This document shows, piece by piece, positions 54,677 through 64,000 of a stretch of 64,000 nt of DNA (positions within the stretch are counted from its first letter, which is position 1; each line of letters starts with the position of its first letter). This DNA is from Flammeovirgaceae bacterium UBA4465 (GTDB taxonomy: Bacteria > Bacteroidota > Bacteroidia > Cytophagales > Cyclobacteriaceae), in NCBI GenBank assembly GCA_905182375.1, contig CAJJBF010000009.1, positions 107,984-171,983 on the forward strand, in the 5' to 3' direction. Under the pieces are notes generated by a model, which did not search any database, had not been told where the DNA came from, and saw only the letters and a program-made list of their open reading frames with translations. A program made the position numbers and the translations under genes.

Positions 54677-54848
54677 AAGTTGGCCTTTTTTAAAATTGCT
54701 ATGGAAATTTAAATGAAATACTTAAATCTATGAAGTAAAGATAATCTTAAAAAGCAGACATTAGATTATTTGGCATAAGTATTGATCTACTAAAACACAA
54801 ATCATTAACAACTCCTTTAAAGGCATAAAACTGCCACATTGACATAGT

Positions 54849-57321
54849 ATGAGCAAAAATTTTCAGATTTTTCATCCTGACTTTTCGGAGGACGATCCCG
54901 AGGAAGTCGTTCAATTAATTGCCTCTGAAGAAATCCCTTCACTCACGGACGATCAATTGCCCGATGAACTTCCCATACTTCCCATTAAAAATACCGTATT
55001 GTTTCCTGGGGTAGTCATCCCCTATCACGGTCGGTCGTGAAAAGTCTGTCAAACTGGTGAAGCAAGCCTACAAAGGAGACCGCATCATTGGAGTTACCGC
55101 GCAAAAAAATCTCAAAATTGAAGAGCCAGGTATAAGCGATCTCAATAGCATAGGTACAGTGGCTAAAATTCTTAAAATGTTGGTCCTTCCCGATGGCAAT
55201 ACGACGATCATCATTCAAGGGCAAAAAAGATTTAAAATATCAGCCTTAACTACTGCAAAGCCTTTTATCAAAGCAAAATATGAGATTTTACATGACCTCG
55301 ACTTTGATCTAGAAAAAGAAAATACAGAAGCCATTGTCCAATCACTAAAAGATACGGCCAATAAGATTATGAAGCTCAATCCCGAAATTCCAAAGGAAGC
55401 CCAAATTGCCTTGGATAACATTGATAGCCATTCCTTTTTGACCCATTTTTTAGCAGGGAATGTCAATGCAGAAGTTGCTGAAAAGCAAAAATTATTGGAA
55501 ATAAATGATCCTATAAAAAGAGCAGAAAAATTATTGCAGCTTATGATGAAGGATCTGCAAATGCTCGAATTGAAAAAGGAAATTCAGAAAAAAGTTCATA
55601 CAGATATTGATCAACAACAAAGAGATTATTTTCTGAGGCAACAAATGCGCATCCTGCAAAATGAACTTGGCAATGATGGGCCTGATCAAGAAATTGAAAC
55701 CCTAAAAACCCGTGGTGATGAAAAGAATTGGACTGAAGAGGTGAAAATTCATTTTTTCAAGGAAATTGATAAAATTCAGCGGATGAATCCAGCAGCAGCA
55801 GAATATCCCGTGGCGATGAATTATGTAGAATTACTGGTTGATTTGCCATGGAATGAATTAACTGCAGATAATTTTGACCTTAAGAATTCACAAAAAATAT
55901 TAGACCGAGATCATTTTGGGCTTGATAAAGTCAAGGATAGAATACTAGAATATTTGGCCGTAAGAAAACTTAAAGATGACCTCAAAGGCCCCATTATTTG
56001 CCTTTATGGACCTCCTGGCGTTGGCAAAACTTCTTTGGGTAAATCTATTGCTGAGGCGCTGGGTAGGAAATACATTCGTATGTCACTGGGTGGGCTCCAT
56101 GATGAAGCGGAAATTAGAGGCCATAGAAAGACCTACATTGGGTCCATGCCGGGTAAAATTCTACAAAATATCAAGCGTGCCAAATCATCAAATCCTGTTT
56201 TTATATTAGATGAAATTGATAAAATAAACGCCAACTTTAGAGGAGATCCTTCCTCGGCATTGCTAGAAGTCTTAGACCCCGAACAAAATAGTAGCTTTAA
56301 GGACAACTATCTAGAAGTAGACTATGATTTGAGTAAAGTGCTTTTTATTGCTACGGCAAACTCTTTAGAAACCATCCAACCCGCCCTGCTCGATCGTATG
56401 GAAATCATTGACATCACAGGTTATACCTTGGAAGAAAAAGTTCAAATTGCCAATAAACATTTAATCCCCAAACAGATCACTGAACATGGTTTGACTTCTA
56501 AAGATTTAAAATTCAATCAAAAGGCCATTGAAAAAGTAATCAATGACTATACCCGCGAATCAGGTGTGCGGAGTCTCGAACGGAAAATTGCTGCTTTAGT
56601 CCGAAATATTGCAAAATCCAAAGCCATGGAAAACCCTTTTGAATCGAAAATGGATTCCCAACAGGTACGCAGTATTTTAGGTTCAGAGATTTTTGATAAA
56701 GAAACATATGAGCACAATGACTTTCCCGGCATTGTCACGGGCTTGGCTTGGACACCTGCAGGTGGTGATATTTTATTTATAGAATCTAGCTTGAGCAGAG
56801 GCAAAGGAAAACTCACCCTCTCAGGTCAATTGGGCGATGTGATGAAAGAATCCGCTATCACGGCCCTGTCCTACCTTAAATCAAATGCTGAAGTCCTCGA
56901 TATCCATTACAAAATATTTGATCATTATGATCTACATATCCATGTACCTGCTGGCGCTATTCCAAAAGATGGACCCTCTGCGGGCATCACCATGCTGACC
57001 GCGCTCACCTCTCTCTTCACGCAAAGAAAGGTAAAGGCCAAACTGGCAATGACTGGAGAAATTACCTTACGAGGTAAAGTATTGCCTGTCGGTGGTGTGA
57101 AAGAAAAAATATTGGCTGCCAAACGCGCTGGGATCAAAGATATTGTTCTTAGCCTAAGAAACAAGAAAGATATTGACGAGATAGATGATCGATACTTAAA
57201 ATTATTACAAATTCATTATGTGGAAAATGTGGATGATGTGTTGAATATTGCCTTACTCGAGCAGAAAGTTAAGCAACCTTTAAAATTTATTATTCCAGAA
57301 GAAAATACAAAATCTATTTGA
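54849..57321 (+). pseudogene. lon: ATP-dependent protease Lon, frameshifted near the N-terminus
   Basis: The first frame (54849-55040) has ELPILPIKNTVLFPGVVIP, the start of the Lon LAN domain; the main frame (to 57321) has the rest. The break is at the C4 run 55019-55022: with one C fewer the text reads VVIPITVGREKSVKLVKQA, the usual Lon sequence. Downstream all is intact: QQQRDYFLRQQMRIL, Walker A YGPPGVGKTSLGKSI, VFILDEIDK, and the protease dyad in PKDGPSAGITM (Ser) and VKEKILAAKRAG (Lys). Joined length about 824 residues. Without frame restoration a lone downstream ATG would give an N-truncated enzyme. Stop overlaps porQ by 4 bases. Confidence 0.92.
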
Positions 57322-58304
57322 AGGCAGCGTCCACTTTATTTTTCCTAATTTTTTGGTCATCATTATTTGCCCAACAAGGCTTTCATTTTTTAAACCTTCC
57401 CAATAGCAGTCGCGCTGCAGCGCTTGGAGGATCTGCCGTGTCAAGCAATGACCATGATATCGCCATGGGGTATCACAATCCGGCAATCCTCGGAGACAGT
57501 ACTTTAGGAGATATTTATATTATGTATCATCCCTACTTAGCAGGCATCAATAGAATGAGTACCATCGCTCAATTTAGTGCGGGCAAAATAGGTCCGCTGA
57601 CTGCTGGTATTTTGTTCACAGATTATGGAACCTTCGATGAAACAGACGAGCTGGGAACAGTCATTGGTAGGTTCAAAGCACAAGACTATGTCCTTCACAT
57701 CGGTAAATCTCATAGTCTGGGTCCTTTTACGCTGGGCATCAATTTAAAAATGGCAGGCTCTTATATCTCAACGATAGGTGCCAATGCCTTGCTGTTCGAT
57801 TTGGGAGGCATCTACAGAAGTCCTTACCAAAACTTTTCGGTCGGTATGGTCATCAAAAACTTAGGTTTTTTAATTTCTGATTACACCGCTGACGCACATA
57901 CGTCGCTCCCATTTGATGTATTGATAGGTACCACTTTTAAGCCTGAACATATGCCGTTTCGATTTACCGTCACAGCTAGCGACTTGGTTCGTTCCACCGA
58001 TGATTTGTATGTATCTAATCCTAATCAAAATATCAGGCGATTAGATCAAATTTTTAGATATTTCAATTTTGGAACGGCCCTACTTATTGGAAAACGTATC
58101 GAACTTAATTTGGGTTATAACCACAGGCAAAGAGTCGCATTCAATGTAGATGAAATGGCTTATGGAGCTGGGCTGAGCTTTGGTTTTTTATTAAAGATAA
58201 AGGCGTATGAATTTCAATTCAGTAACGCCAAAATACATGCCGCCGCAGCAAGCCAATATTTATCAATCAAAACAAATACAAGCGCTTTAAAACAAATATT
58301 TTAA
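57318..58304 (+). CDS. porQ: Type IX secretion system protein PorQ
   Basis: 328 residues, start TTG at 57318, overlapping the lon stop (TTGA). Signal peptide ends LFAQQ. FHFLNLPNSSRAAALGGSAVS with NDHDIAMGYHNPAIL are the PorQ/PorV-type barrel start; amphipathic strands continue to the end. PorQ is part of the outer-membrane attachment complex of type IX secretion. It is co-transcribed with two proteolysis genes (lon and hslU). Confidence 0.88.
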   Translation: MKAASTLFFLIFWSSLFAQQGFHFLNLPNSSRAAALGGSAVSSNDHDIAMGYHNPAILGDSTLGDIYIMYHPYLAGINRMSTIAQFSAGKIGPLTAGILFTDYGTFDETDELGTVIGRFKAQDYVLHIGKSHSLGPFTLGINLKMAGSYISTIGANALLFDLGGIYRSPYQNFSVGMVIKNLGFLISDYTADAHTSLPFDVLIGTTFKPEHMPFRFTVTASDLVRSTDDLYVSNPNQNIRRLDQIFRYFNFGTALLIGKRIELNLGYNHRQRVAFNVDEMAYGAGLSFGFLLKIKAYEFQFSNAKIHAAAASQYLSIKTNTSALKQIF

Positions 58305-58306
58305 AA

Positions 58307-59674
58307 ATGGAAAACCTTACACCCAAGCAAATCGTTGCCGAATTAGATAAATATATCATTGGTCAAGGTGATGCCAAAAGAAATGTGGCCATTGCCCTGA
58401 GAAATAGATGGCGCAGAATGAACGTCCAAGGAGAGATTAGAAATGATATTATTCCTAATAATATCTTGTTGATAGGATCGACTGGGGTAGGTAAGACTGA
58501 AATTGCCAGAAGGCTAGCAAAAATCGCAGATGCTCCATTTACTAAGGTAGAAGCCTCAAAGTTTACCGAAGTGGGCTATGTGGGCAGAGACGTTGAGAGC
58601 ATGGTACGAGACCTCGTTGAACAGGCAGTAAATATGGTGCGAACACGAAAAAAGGCAGAAGTAAAAGCCAAAGCAGAAGCTATTGTTGAAAACATCATCT
58701 TAGATGCTCTAATCCCCCCCCTTAAAGGCACGTCTTTCCCTGGAGGAGATGCAGTAACGGATATGACTGATCTTGAGCTCAATCAGAAGACACGTGAAAA
58801 ATTCCGTGAAAAAATTCAAAGAGGTACGCTAGACGATAGAAAAATAGAGATTGATATCAAAGCCGCCGCTTCTGGCAACCTAGGTATGATTGGTGGTGGT
58901 ATGATTGATGAATCCTCCATGATTAATATGCAAGATATGCTCAGCAATATGATGCCCAAAAAGTCTAAAAAGCGAAAAGTAACCATCTCAGAAGCCAAAA
59001 GATTATTAATTGAAGATGAAAGTCAAAGACTCATTGATATGGACGAAGTCAAAGAAGAGGCACTATATAAAGCGAGTAATACAGGCATTATTTTTATTGA
59101 TGAGATTGATAAAATCGCAGGTGGACGCAGTGGAAAATCTGGGCCCGATGTAAGTAGAGAAGGTGTCCAAAGAGATCTTTTACCTATTGTTGAAGGAAGT
59201 AGTGTAACTACCAAATACGGCGTTATTCAGACAGACCATGTATTGTTCATTGCTGCAGGTGCCTTTCATTTTAGCAAGCCCTCCGATATGATTCCTGAAT
59301 TACAAGGAAGGTTTCCAATTCGAGTTGAATTGAATAATCTTACCAAAGGAGATTTTTTAAAGATTTTAAAAGAGCCCAAAAATGCATTGACCAAGCAGTA
59401 CATCGCTTTAATCGAAGCCGAAAATGTTTCTATCGAATTCAGTGATGATGCGCTTGAAGAAATGGCAGAGAAAGCTTTTGCTATCAATGAAGAAATGGAA
59501 AATATAGGAGCACGTCGTTTACAAACGATCATGAGTAGACTCCTCAACGATATCTTATTTGACATTCCCGATACCATTGGAGCCCACTCAAAAATTTTAA
59601 TCGATAAAGCCCTTGTAGACGAGAAATTGACTGGGATTATTAAAAATAAAGATTTGAGCGAATATATCCTATAG
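58307..59674 (+). CDS. hslU: HslU, ATPase of the HslUV protease
   Basis: 455 residues. LTPKQIVAELDKYIIGQ start, LLIGSTGVGKTEIARRLA (Walker A), VGYVGRDVESMVRDL (pore loop GYVG), an I-domain, IIFIDEIDKIAGG (Walker B), and C-terminal LSEYIL, which docks into HslV. It begins 2 bases after porQ. No hslV is adjacent; it should be elsewhere in the genome. Confidence 0.95.
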   Translation: MENLTPKQIVAELDKYIIGQGDAKRNVAIALRNRWRRMNVQGEIRNDIIPNNILLIGSTGVGKTEIARRLAKIADAPFTKVEASKFTEVGYVGRDVESMVRDLVEQAVNMVRTRKKAEVKAKAEAIVENIILDALIPPLKGTSFPGGDAVTDMTDLELNQKTREKFREKIQRGTLDDRKIEIDIKAAASGNLGMIGGGMIDESSMINMQDMLSNMMPKKSKKRKVTISEAKRLLIEDESQRLIDMDEVKEEALYKASNTGIIFIDEIDKIAGGRSGKSGPDVSREGVQRDLLPIVEGSSVTTKYGVIQTDHVLFIAAGAFHFSKPSDMIPELQGRFPIRVELNNLTKGDFLKILKEPKNALTKQYIALIEAENVSIEFSDDALEEMAEKAFAINEEMENIGARRLQTIMSRLLNDILFDIPDTIGAHSKILIDKALVDEKLTGIIKNKDLSEYIL

Positions 59675-59856
59675 CCTAAAACCTCTGCGTAGATCTATTA
59701 CCTAATGCAGTGGGCTCAATGAAAATTTGAATAGTTGCTGAAGCACCCACGTGATCGCTTTACATTATAATTTAAGTCGTAGTATATTCCAAAAGCGCAA
59801 ATGACCTAAATTAGTGAGCATAAATTGAATTTATGAAGCCTCAGGTATCATAAACC

Positions 59857-60853
59857 ATGTCATTAGCGAAAAAAAATCTTACACTAGACCAACTAAAATC
59901 AGGAATCATCACTGGAGATCGATTGATTTTGAGTCAGGCCATTACCCTATGTGAAAGTCAACTACCAGAAGATCAACGATCGGCAACCCAATTAATAGAT
60001 TCCATTTTGAGTCATACGGGAACATCCTTGAGGATTGGAGTTACGGGGATCCCAGGTGTCGGGAAAAAGCACTTTTATAGAAGCTTTTGGTTTATTTCTG
60101 ATCAAAAAAGGTCATAAAATAGCCGTATTAACTATCGATCCCACCAGCACCTTAAATCAGGGCAGTATTTTGGGAGATAAAACGCGAATGAATGAACTTT
60201 CGCAAAATAGAAATGCCTACATCAGACCGAGTCCTACCCGTGGGCATCTGGGTGGCATCTCCGAGAAAACCAGAGAAAATATGCTTTTATGTGAAGCGGC
60301 GGGCTTTGATGTGATTTTAATTGAAACCGTTGGTGTAGGCCAATCTGAGGTGGCGGTAAAAGATTTGAGTGATTTTCTATTGCTGTTGATGATCTCAGGT
60401 GCAGGGGATGAGTTACAAGGTATCAAAAGAGGTTTAATGGAACTGACCGATATGATATTGGTCAACAAAAGTGATGGAGAAAATATTGAAGAGAGCAACC
60501 ACACTAAAATGGTCTTCGAACAAGCGCTCCATTATTTTCCCACGAATATCAATAACTGGAAAGTCCCTGTTGAAACTATTTCATCTCGACAACCAACGAA
60601 CCTAGATCAAGTTTGGAAATATATAAACGAATACATAACCCTCACGAAGACCAATGATTATTTTTATACCAATAGAAAGCATCAAAATCTACAATGGTTT
60701 CGTGAAGGACTTTCCAACCAGCTGCTTCAATATGTGTTCCAAAATCCCAAATTATCTAATAAAAAGAAGGAAATAGAACAAGCCATTCAAGAAGGTAAAA
60801 AATCAGTAAAATCCGGCCTTGAAGCACTATTAAAACAGGTCTTTGACCAATGA
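59857..60853 (+). pseudogene. meaB: MeaB/ArgK-type G-protein chaperone of methylmalonyl-CoA mutase, frameshifted
   Basis: First frame 59857-60117, second to 60853. The break is in the A5 run 60064-60068: with one A fewer the Walker A reads [14 protein letters not shown]. Downstream: [52 protein letters not shown] (switch region), NKSDG (NKxD). Joined length about 331 residues, normal for the family. MeaB gates adenosylcobalamin loading into the mutase and guards it from inactivation. Convergent with the B12-uptake operon, 1 base apart. Confidence 0.9.
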
Positions 60854-60854
60854 A

Positions 60855-61955
60855 TTAATCAGGTGTAAAGACAAAACCATTTGGTCCTCTACCTACTACT
60901 TCAAATTCTTCTTTCTCCTGACCCGTTTGATCATAGACATACACACTTCCTATAGACTGAAAACCCTTAGAATCACCTATATACATATCTCCATCAGGAG
61001 CTATGCCTATTCCATAAAAAGCAATGGCAGAAGTATTCTCAATGAATGTATCATAGCTTTGGTCTCCTATACCGTAACTGTATACGGTCGTGCCACTGTA
61101 AAAATAAAGGATAGATAAATCGACATTGGCAGCCATTTTACCAGCTACATTCATTCCTAATGCAATTTCCTGTATCACTTCATCATTGGAGTCAAGTCGT
61201 ACCAATGAGCCGTTGTTTGCAAGAGTGAAATCCGCATTGTACCCCCCACTGCAAAGGATCCAAAGATCCCCATTTTGGTCTATGATCATGGCTGCAGGTG
61301 ATGTGCCTACGGTAATCGTTTGAATGATTTCCCGTGTAGTCAAATCCATTATGCTCAAGGTCTTCTCAAAATTATTGCTTACGTAGAGTTTATTATCCCT
61401 AATGACCAAAGCCTCTGCTCCAAACCCCACATTAATCGTATCTAAAATCTCATAGGTATTTAAATCCAAAATGGAAATACGACCCCGATCTGAAAAACTT
61501 ACCCACTCCGAAATATAGCCATAATCTCCCTCACTGACCATATACCTGGGTAGAGAGACGTCTGAAATGGTGTGCAATAACTTCATTTCGTCAACATCTA
61601 CGACCTCTACTTTATTACTATTATTAACCAATATGAAAGCCGTTGTATCGTTGACATACATAGATTGCACCACGTCTCCCAATGGAAGCGATGAATTATT
61701 ATCAGAAAAAATGTTATTTTGAATCATGCCTTCTGAATGAATAAAAGATATTGATCCATCATCAGATAAAAAATTTCCTTCATTAATGACGAAAATACCA
61801 GATGAAAAAGTGCCTAATGTATTCTCATTAGAATCATCCGATGATAGACTGTCAGGATTCACCTCAGGATCATCGGCACATGAGATAAATAATAAAGTGG
61901 TAAAAATTAAAATGAAAGATGTTATTGTTTTAAATATATATTTAGATTGAGTCAT
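60855..61955 (-). CDS. Surface beta-propeller lipoprotein (BtuG-like)
   Basis: 366 residues. Lipoprotein signal FILIFTTLLFISC (Cys ~26), an Asp/Ser-rich tether, then GIFVINEGNFLSDDGSISF and repeated blades with the YVTN-type pattern (LYVSNNFEKTLSIMDLTT, GYISEWVSFSDRGRISILDL). The domain resembles the DUF5074/YncE propellers that in gut Bacteroides serve as BtuG, the surface cobalamin-binding cap of BtuB. The start overlaps the receptor's stop by 4 bases and the operon is under a cobalamin riboswitch, which strongly supports a B12-capture role (inference). Confidence 0.78.
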   Translation of the reverse strand: MTQSKYIFKTITSFILIFTTLLFISCADDPEVNPDSLSSDDSNENTLGTFSSGIFVINEGNFLSDDGSISFIHSEGMIQNNIFSDNNSSLPLGDVVQSMYVNDTTAFILVNNSNKVEVVDVDEMKLLHTISDVSLPRYMVSEGDYGYISEWVSFSDRGRISILDLNTYEILDTINVGFGAEALVIRDNKLYVSNNFEKTLSIMDLTTREIIQTITVGTSPAAMIIDQNGDLWILCSGGYNADFTLANNGSLVRLDSNDEVIQEIALGMNVAGKMAANVDLSILYFYSGTTVYSYGIGDQSYDTFIENTSAIAFYGIGIAPDGDMYIGDSKGFQSIGSVYVYDQTGQEKEEFEVVGRGPNGFVFTPD

Positions 61956-63798
61956 AATTTAGTTATTATTTGTAATTGAAAATTGATTCCTGGCATGGCC
62001 CGGTTTTGAATGTTTTCGTAGTAGCTGTTAAATATATTATTGGCCTTGAGCGAAATTTGAGTCGTGACGCTACCTAGGATAAGTGGGTGATCGATGGCTA
62101 TATCAAGTAAAAAATAAGGAGCTACCGCGTAAGTATTTGATTGATCTAAAGTGGTATACCGTTGACTGGTATAAGATTGATCTAAAGCAATAGTCCACTT
62201 TTTAATATGGATTTTATTGGACCAAATAGCCGTAAAATAAGGCACATAAGGTAATTGATTCCCATATGCAGCTTGACTCGGATAAGCAGATTTATTTATA
62301 GAACCGCTGATAATTTAAGACTACCTCACTTTCTAGCTCCGTTTCATTCAAGGAATATTGATAACCTAAGACATGCTCAATTCCTGAAATTGCGACTTTT
62401 TGGATATTTTCAGGACGCCATATATTTCCTGATTGAGGTAACCATAAAATCCAATCTTGGGCCCAAGTTTGATAAACATTGAACTGGGTATTCAACTTAC
62501 GGATAACGAAGCTTGAAGCCAATCTCAGTACTCGTACTTTGCTCAGGGTTTAAAGATGGGTTTCCACCCGGTAACCAAAACCGATCATTGAGTGTGGGGT
62601 ATCGAAAGCCTTTCGCTATTTTGGCGTGCGATACCAACGAACTCTTGGGAAATATCCACTTTCGCTCAGCACCCAAAGAGGGCAATAACTTAGATCCAGC
62701 ATCAATCATAAATGATTCACGAAGTCCCCAGGTACTGCTCCATCGGTCATTGATTCTGTAGGTAACTATAACAAAGAAATCTAATTGTTTTTGAGGATTG
62801 ATATTCTCAAGATTCGAGCCCTTGGCAGCAAGACAACTTATCAAAAATCCACTATTTAAGTGGAAATGATCACCTATATCATATTCATATCGCTGGGTCA
62901 ATGTGATCTGCTGAGAACGAATCGCTGGATTTTGGTTATAAATCATTTGATCATTCATCCAACCCAGGGTTGTACTTATAGATCCCTTATTTACATCAAT
63001 AAAATGCTCTACAACTGATTTGATATTATGGGTTTTAATGAAATCTTGACCCTCATTTTGGGATATGACAGGTTGGCTTTCTCGATGTTGATAAAAGAGC
63101 AACAGATCTACAGATAAACGCTGATTGTTCCAAAAATGTTGAAGTTCTTGTCGAAAGCCATAACTCAAAGCGGCTGCATTTTTTTGAGTTTGAATAAGAT
63201 CTGTTCCTTTTAAAGGATAAGTAAAATCATTATTGATGGCTTCACGATAAATATGGGTCGTTCCTTGAAACTGATCGTTTTTGTACTCTGCTCTTGCTCC
63301 CTGAAAATTGTATCCAAAACTGCCCAAGCCCAATCCAATGGCTGCCGTGTTCGTTCGAATCTTATTAAAATGATCAATGAACACAGTACCCCCTATAGAA
63401 CCTGAACCATATAAGGCCCCTTGATTTCCCGGCTGAATGGCTACATCATCTATCAGCCATGCATGCCATTGTGAGAAATCTGTGGATCCTAAGGTAGGTG
63501 CATTGACTGGGATGCCGTGCCAAAGCACATTGGTATGGACAGCGGACGTCCCTCTAAAAGAGATGGTTGACAACTGTTGATGCCCATAATTTTTCATGTA
63601 AACTCCTGCCTGGCTAAAAAGTGCCGCGTCCAAGGTCTTTAAAGGATCGACTGTGTGAATCACGCGCACTACGTCCCCTGTGGCATAAGGCACCAGTCCA
63701 AAACCCATTATTTCAATAGGCCGCATTAAAACCGTGTCTGATTGCGCCTTTAAAAAGAAAGGACACAAAAAGGTCATCCAGAATACAACAACTTTCAC
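61952..63798 (-). pseudogene. btuB: TonB-dependent cobalamin receptor (BtuB-like), two frameshifts
   Basis: Three frames in a row make one receptor of ~610 residues. The first (62497-63798; GTG start, alternative ATG at 63777) has the signal peptide (FFLKAQ) and the plug: VDPLKTLDAALFSQAGVYMK, ISFRGTSAVHTNVLWHGIPV, ALYGSGSIGGTVF. The second (62292-62522) and third (61952-62245) give the rest of the barrel, ending QLQIITKL. The joins are at ~62500-62508 (one base of a CC pair surplus) and ~62291-62297 (one A surplus; repair gives RFYNKSAYP). The cobalamin riboswitch upstream names the likely substrate. Followed by the BtuG-like gene. Confidence 0.85.
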
Positions 63799-63894
63799 CC
63801 GTTAATTATTTAACCGGGCCTATGGTAAATAGAGAAAAATGACTTTCACCTTCCCTAGCTTTCACCCGAAGCTCGAAATTTTATGTTTGAAATA

Positions 63895-64000
63895 GGCAGG
63901 TCTCCTGACTTGGTTCACTTCATGGCCTTCCCATTGAAAACAACAGTGGCATTGTAGATGAAGCATGTAAACCGTACAGTTGCGGGGACAGTTCTTGATT
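63895..64000 (-). promoter_or_regulatory. Cobalamin riboswitch (5' part beyond window)
   Basis: On the minus strand, CTGTCCCCGCAACTGT, then ATGCCACTG, GGGAAGGC, and the B12-box-like CAAGTCAGGAGACCTGCC (63895-63912) follow in the order and spacing of AdoCbl riboswitches. The 3' edge is 96 bases before the receptor start. The 5' part (P1, P2) lies past the window end. It should shut off the receptor and BtuG-like genes when cobalamin is plentiful. Confidence 0.93.

Noticed and set aside
7503-55023. Programmed +1 frameshifting at the breaks in rarA and lon
   Set aside because: Contexts share no common slippery codon or stop; a homopolymer error or mutation is simpler.
63793-63869. CTTTCACC copies as a CRISPR-like array
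   Set aside because: Repeats are 8-9 bases with unequal spacing and no cas genes; better read as part of the riboswitch leader.

Overview
The window reads as chromosomal DNA of a member of the Bacteroidota, most likely a Cytophagia-type marine or environmental bacterium. The evidence is a type IX secretion component (PorQ), an OmpA/PD40 protein of the PorE kind, a TonB-dependent receptor paired with a beta-propeller lipoprotein, many lipoproteins and Bacteroidota-only families. Start codons lack Shine-Dalgarno sequences, and several promoters fit the Bacteroidota -7 consensus TAnnTTTG. The family or genus cannot be fixed from the sequence alone.

Layout. 1-6.7 kb: the start of hutI (cut by the window edge), a three-gene Fe(III)-type ABC importer, a small cysteine protein, and flavodoxin with a 64-residue partner; together this looks like an iron-limitation block. 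6.9-8.4 kb: rarA (frameshifted) and tRNA-Ser(UGA) with its own promoter and terminator. 8.4-13.8 kb: an accessory stretch with a CotH-like lipoprotein, a 1.26-kb degenerate gap, a GH16 glucanase lipoprotein and the remnant of a TrpB2-type tryptophan synthase gene with a large internal deletion. 13.8-16.7 kb: small membrane proteins (two DoxX-like, DUF2834-like, DUF3784-like) and a broken secreted NTF2-like gene. 16.9-31.3 kb: an M81 peptidase, an unknown lipoprotein, a three-gene envelope operon (WD40, beta-barrel, lipoprotein), a frameshifted PLP dehydratase-like gene, DUF3050, a penicillin-acylase-type amidase, an MDR oxidoreductase, an MtnK-like kinase and an MFS carrier. 31.5-43.7 kb: a flavoprotein/polyferredoxin pair, NIPSNAP, YgiQ, a DinB-like protein, a DEAD-box helicase, an aldo/keto reductase, a Rieske oxygenase, and an amino-acid permease coupled to a DDAH/arginine-deiminase-type enzyme. 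43.8-64 kb: a MutA-MutB fusion of methylmalonyl-CoA mutase, dnaA, GH3-dxr-rseP, the OmpA/PD40 protein, lon-porQ-hslU, meaB, and a cobalamin-riboswitch-controlled btuB/BtuG-like operon.

Two themes stand out. First, B12: a cobalamin riboswitch, a TonB receptor, a surface propeller lipoprotein, the mutase that needs B12 and its MeaB chaperone all lie in the last 20 kb, and the mutase is an unusual one-chain fusion. Second, reading-frame breaks: six otherwise well-conserved genes (rarA, the dehydratase-like gene, the DDAH-like gene, lon, meaB, and btuB twice) each carry what looks like exactly one surplus base in a short homopolymer. Two loci in the accessory region (the trpB remnant and the NTF2-like gene) are broken in the opposite sense. 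The first group probably reflects sequence error or homopolymer slippage; the second looks like real gene decay. No CRISPR array, insertion sequence, rRNA, prophage or convincing oriC was found.
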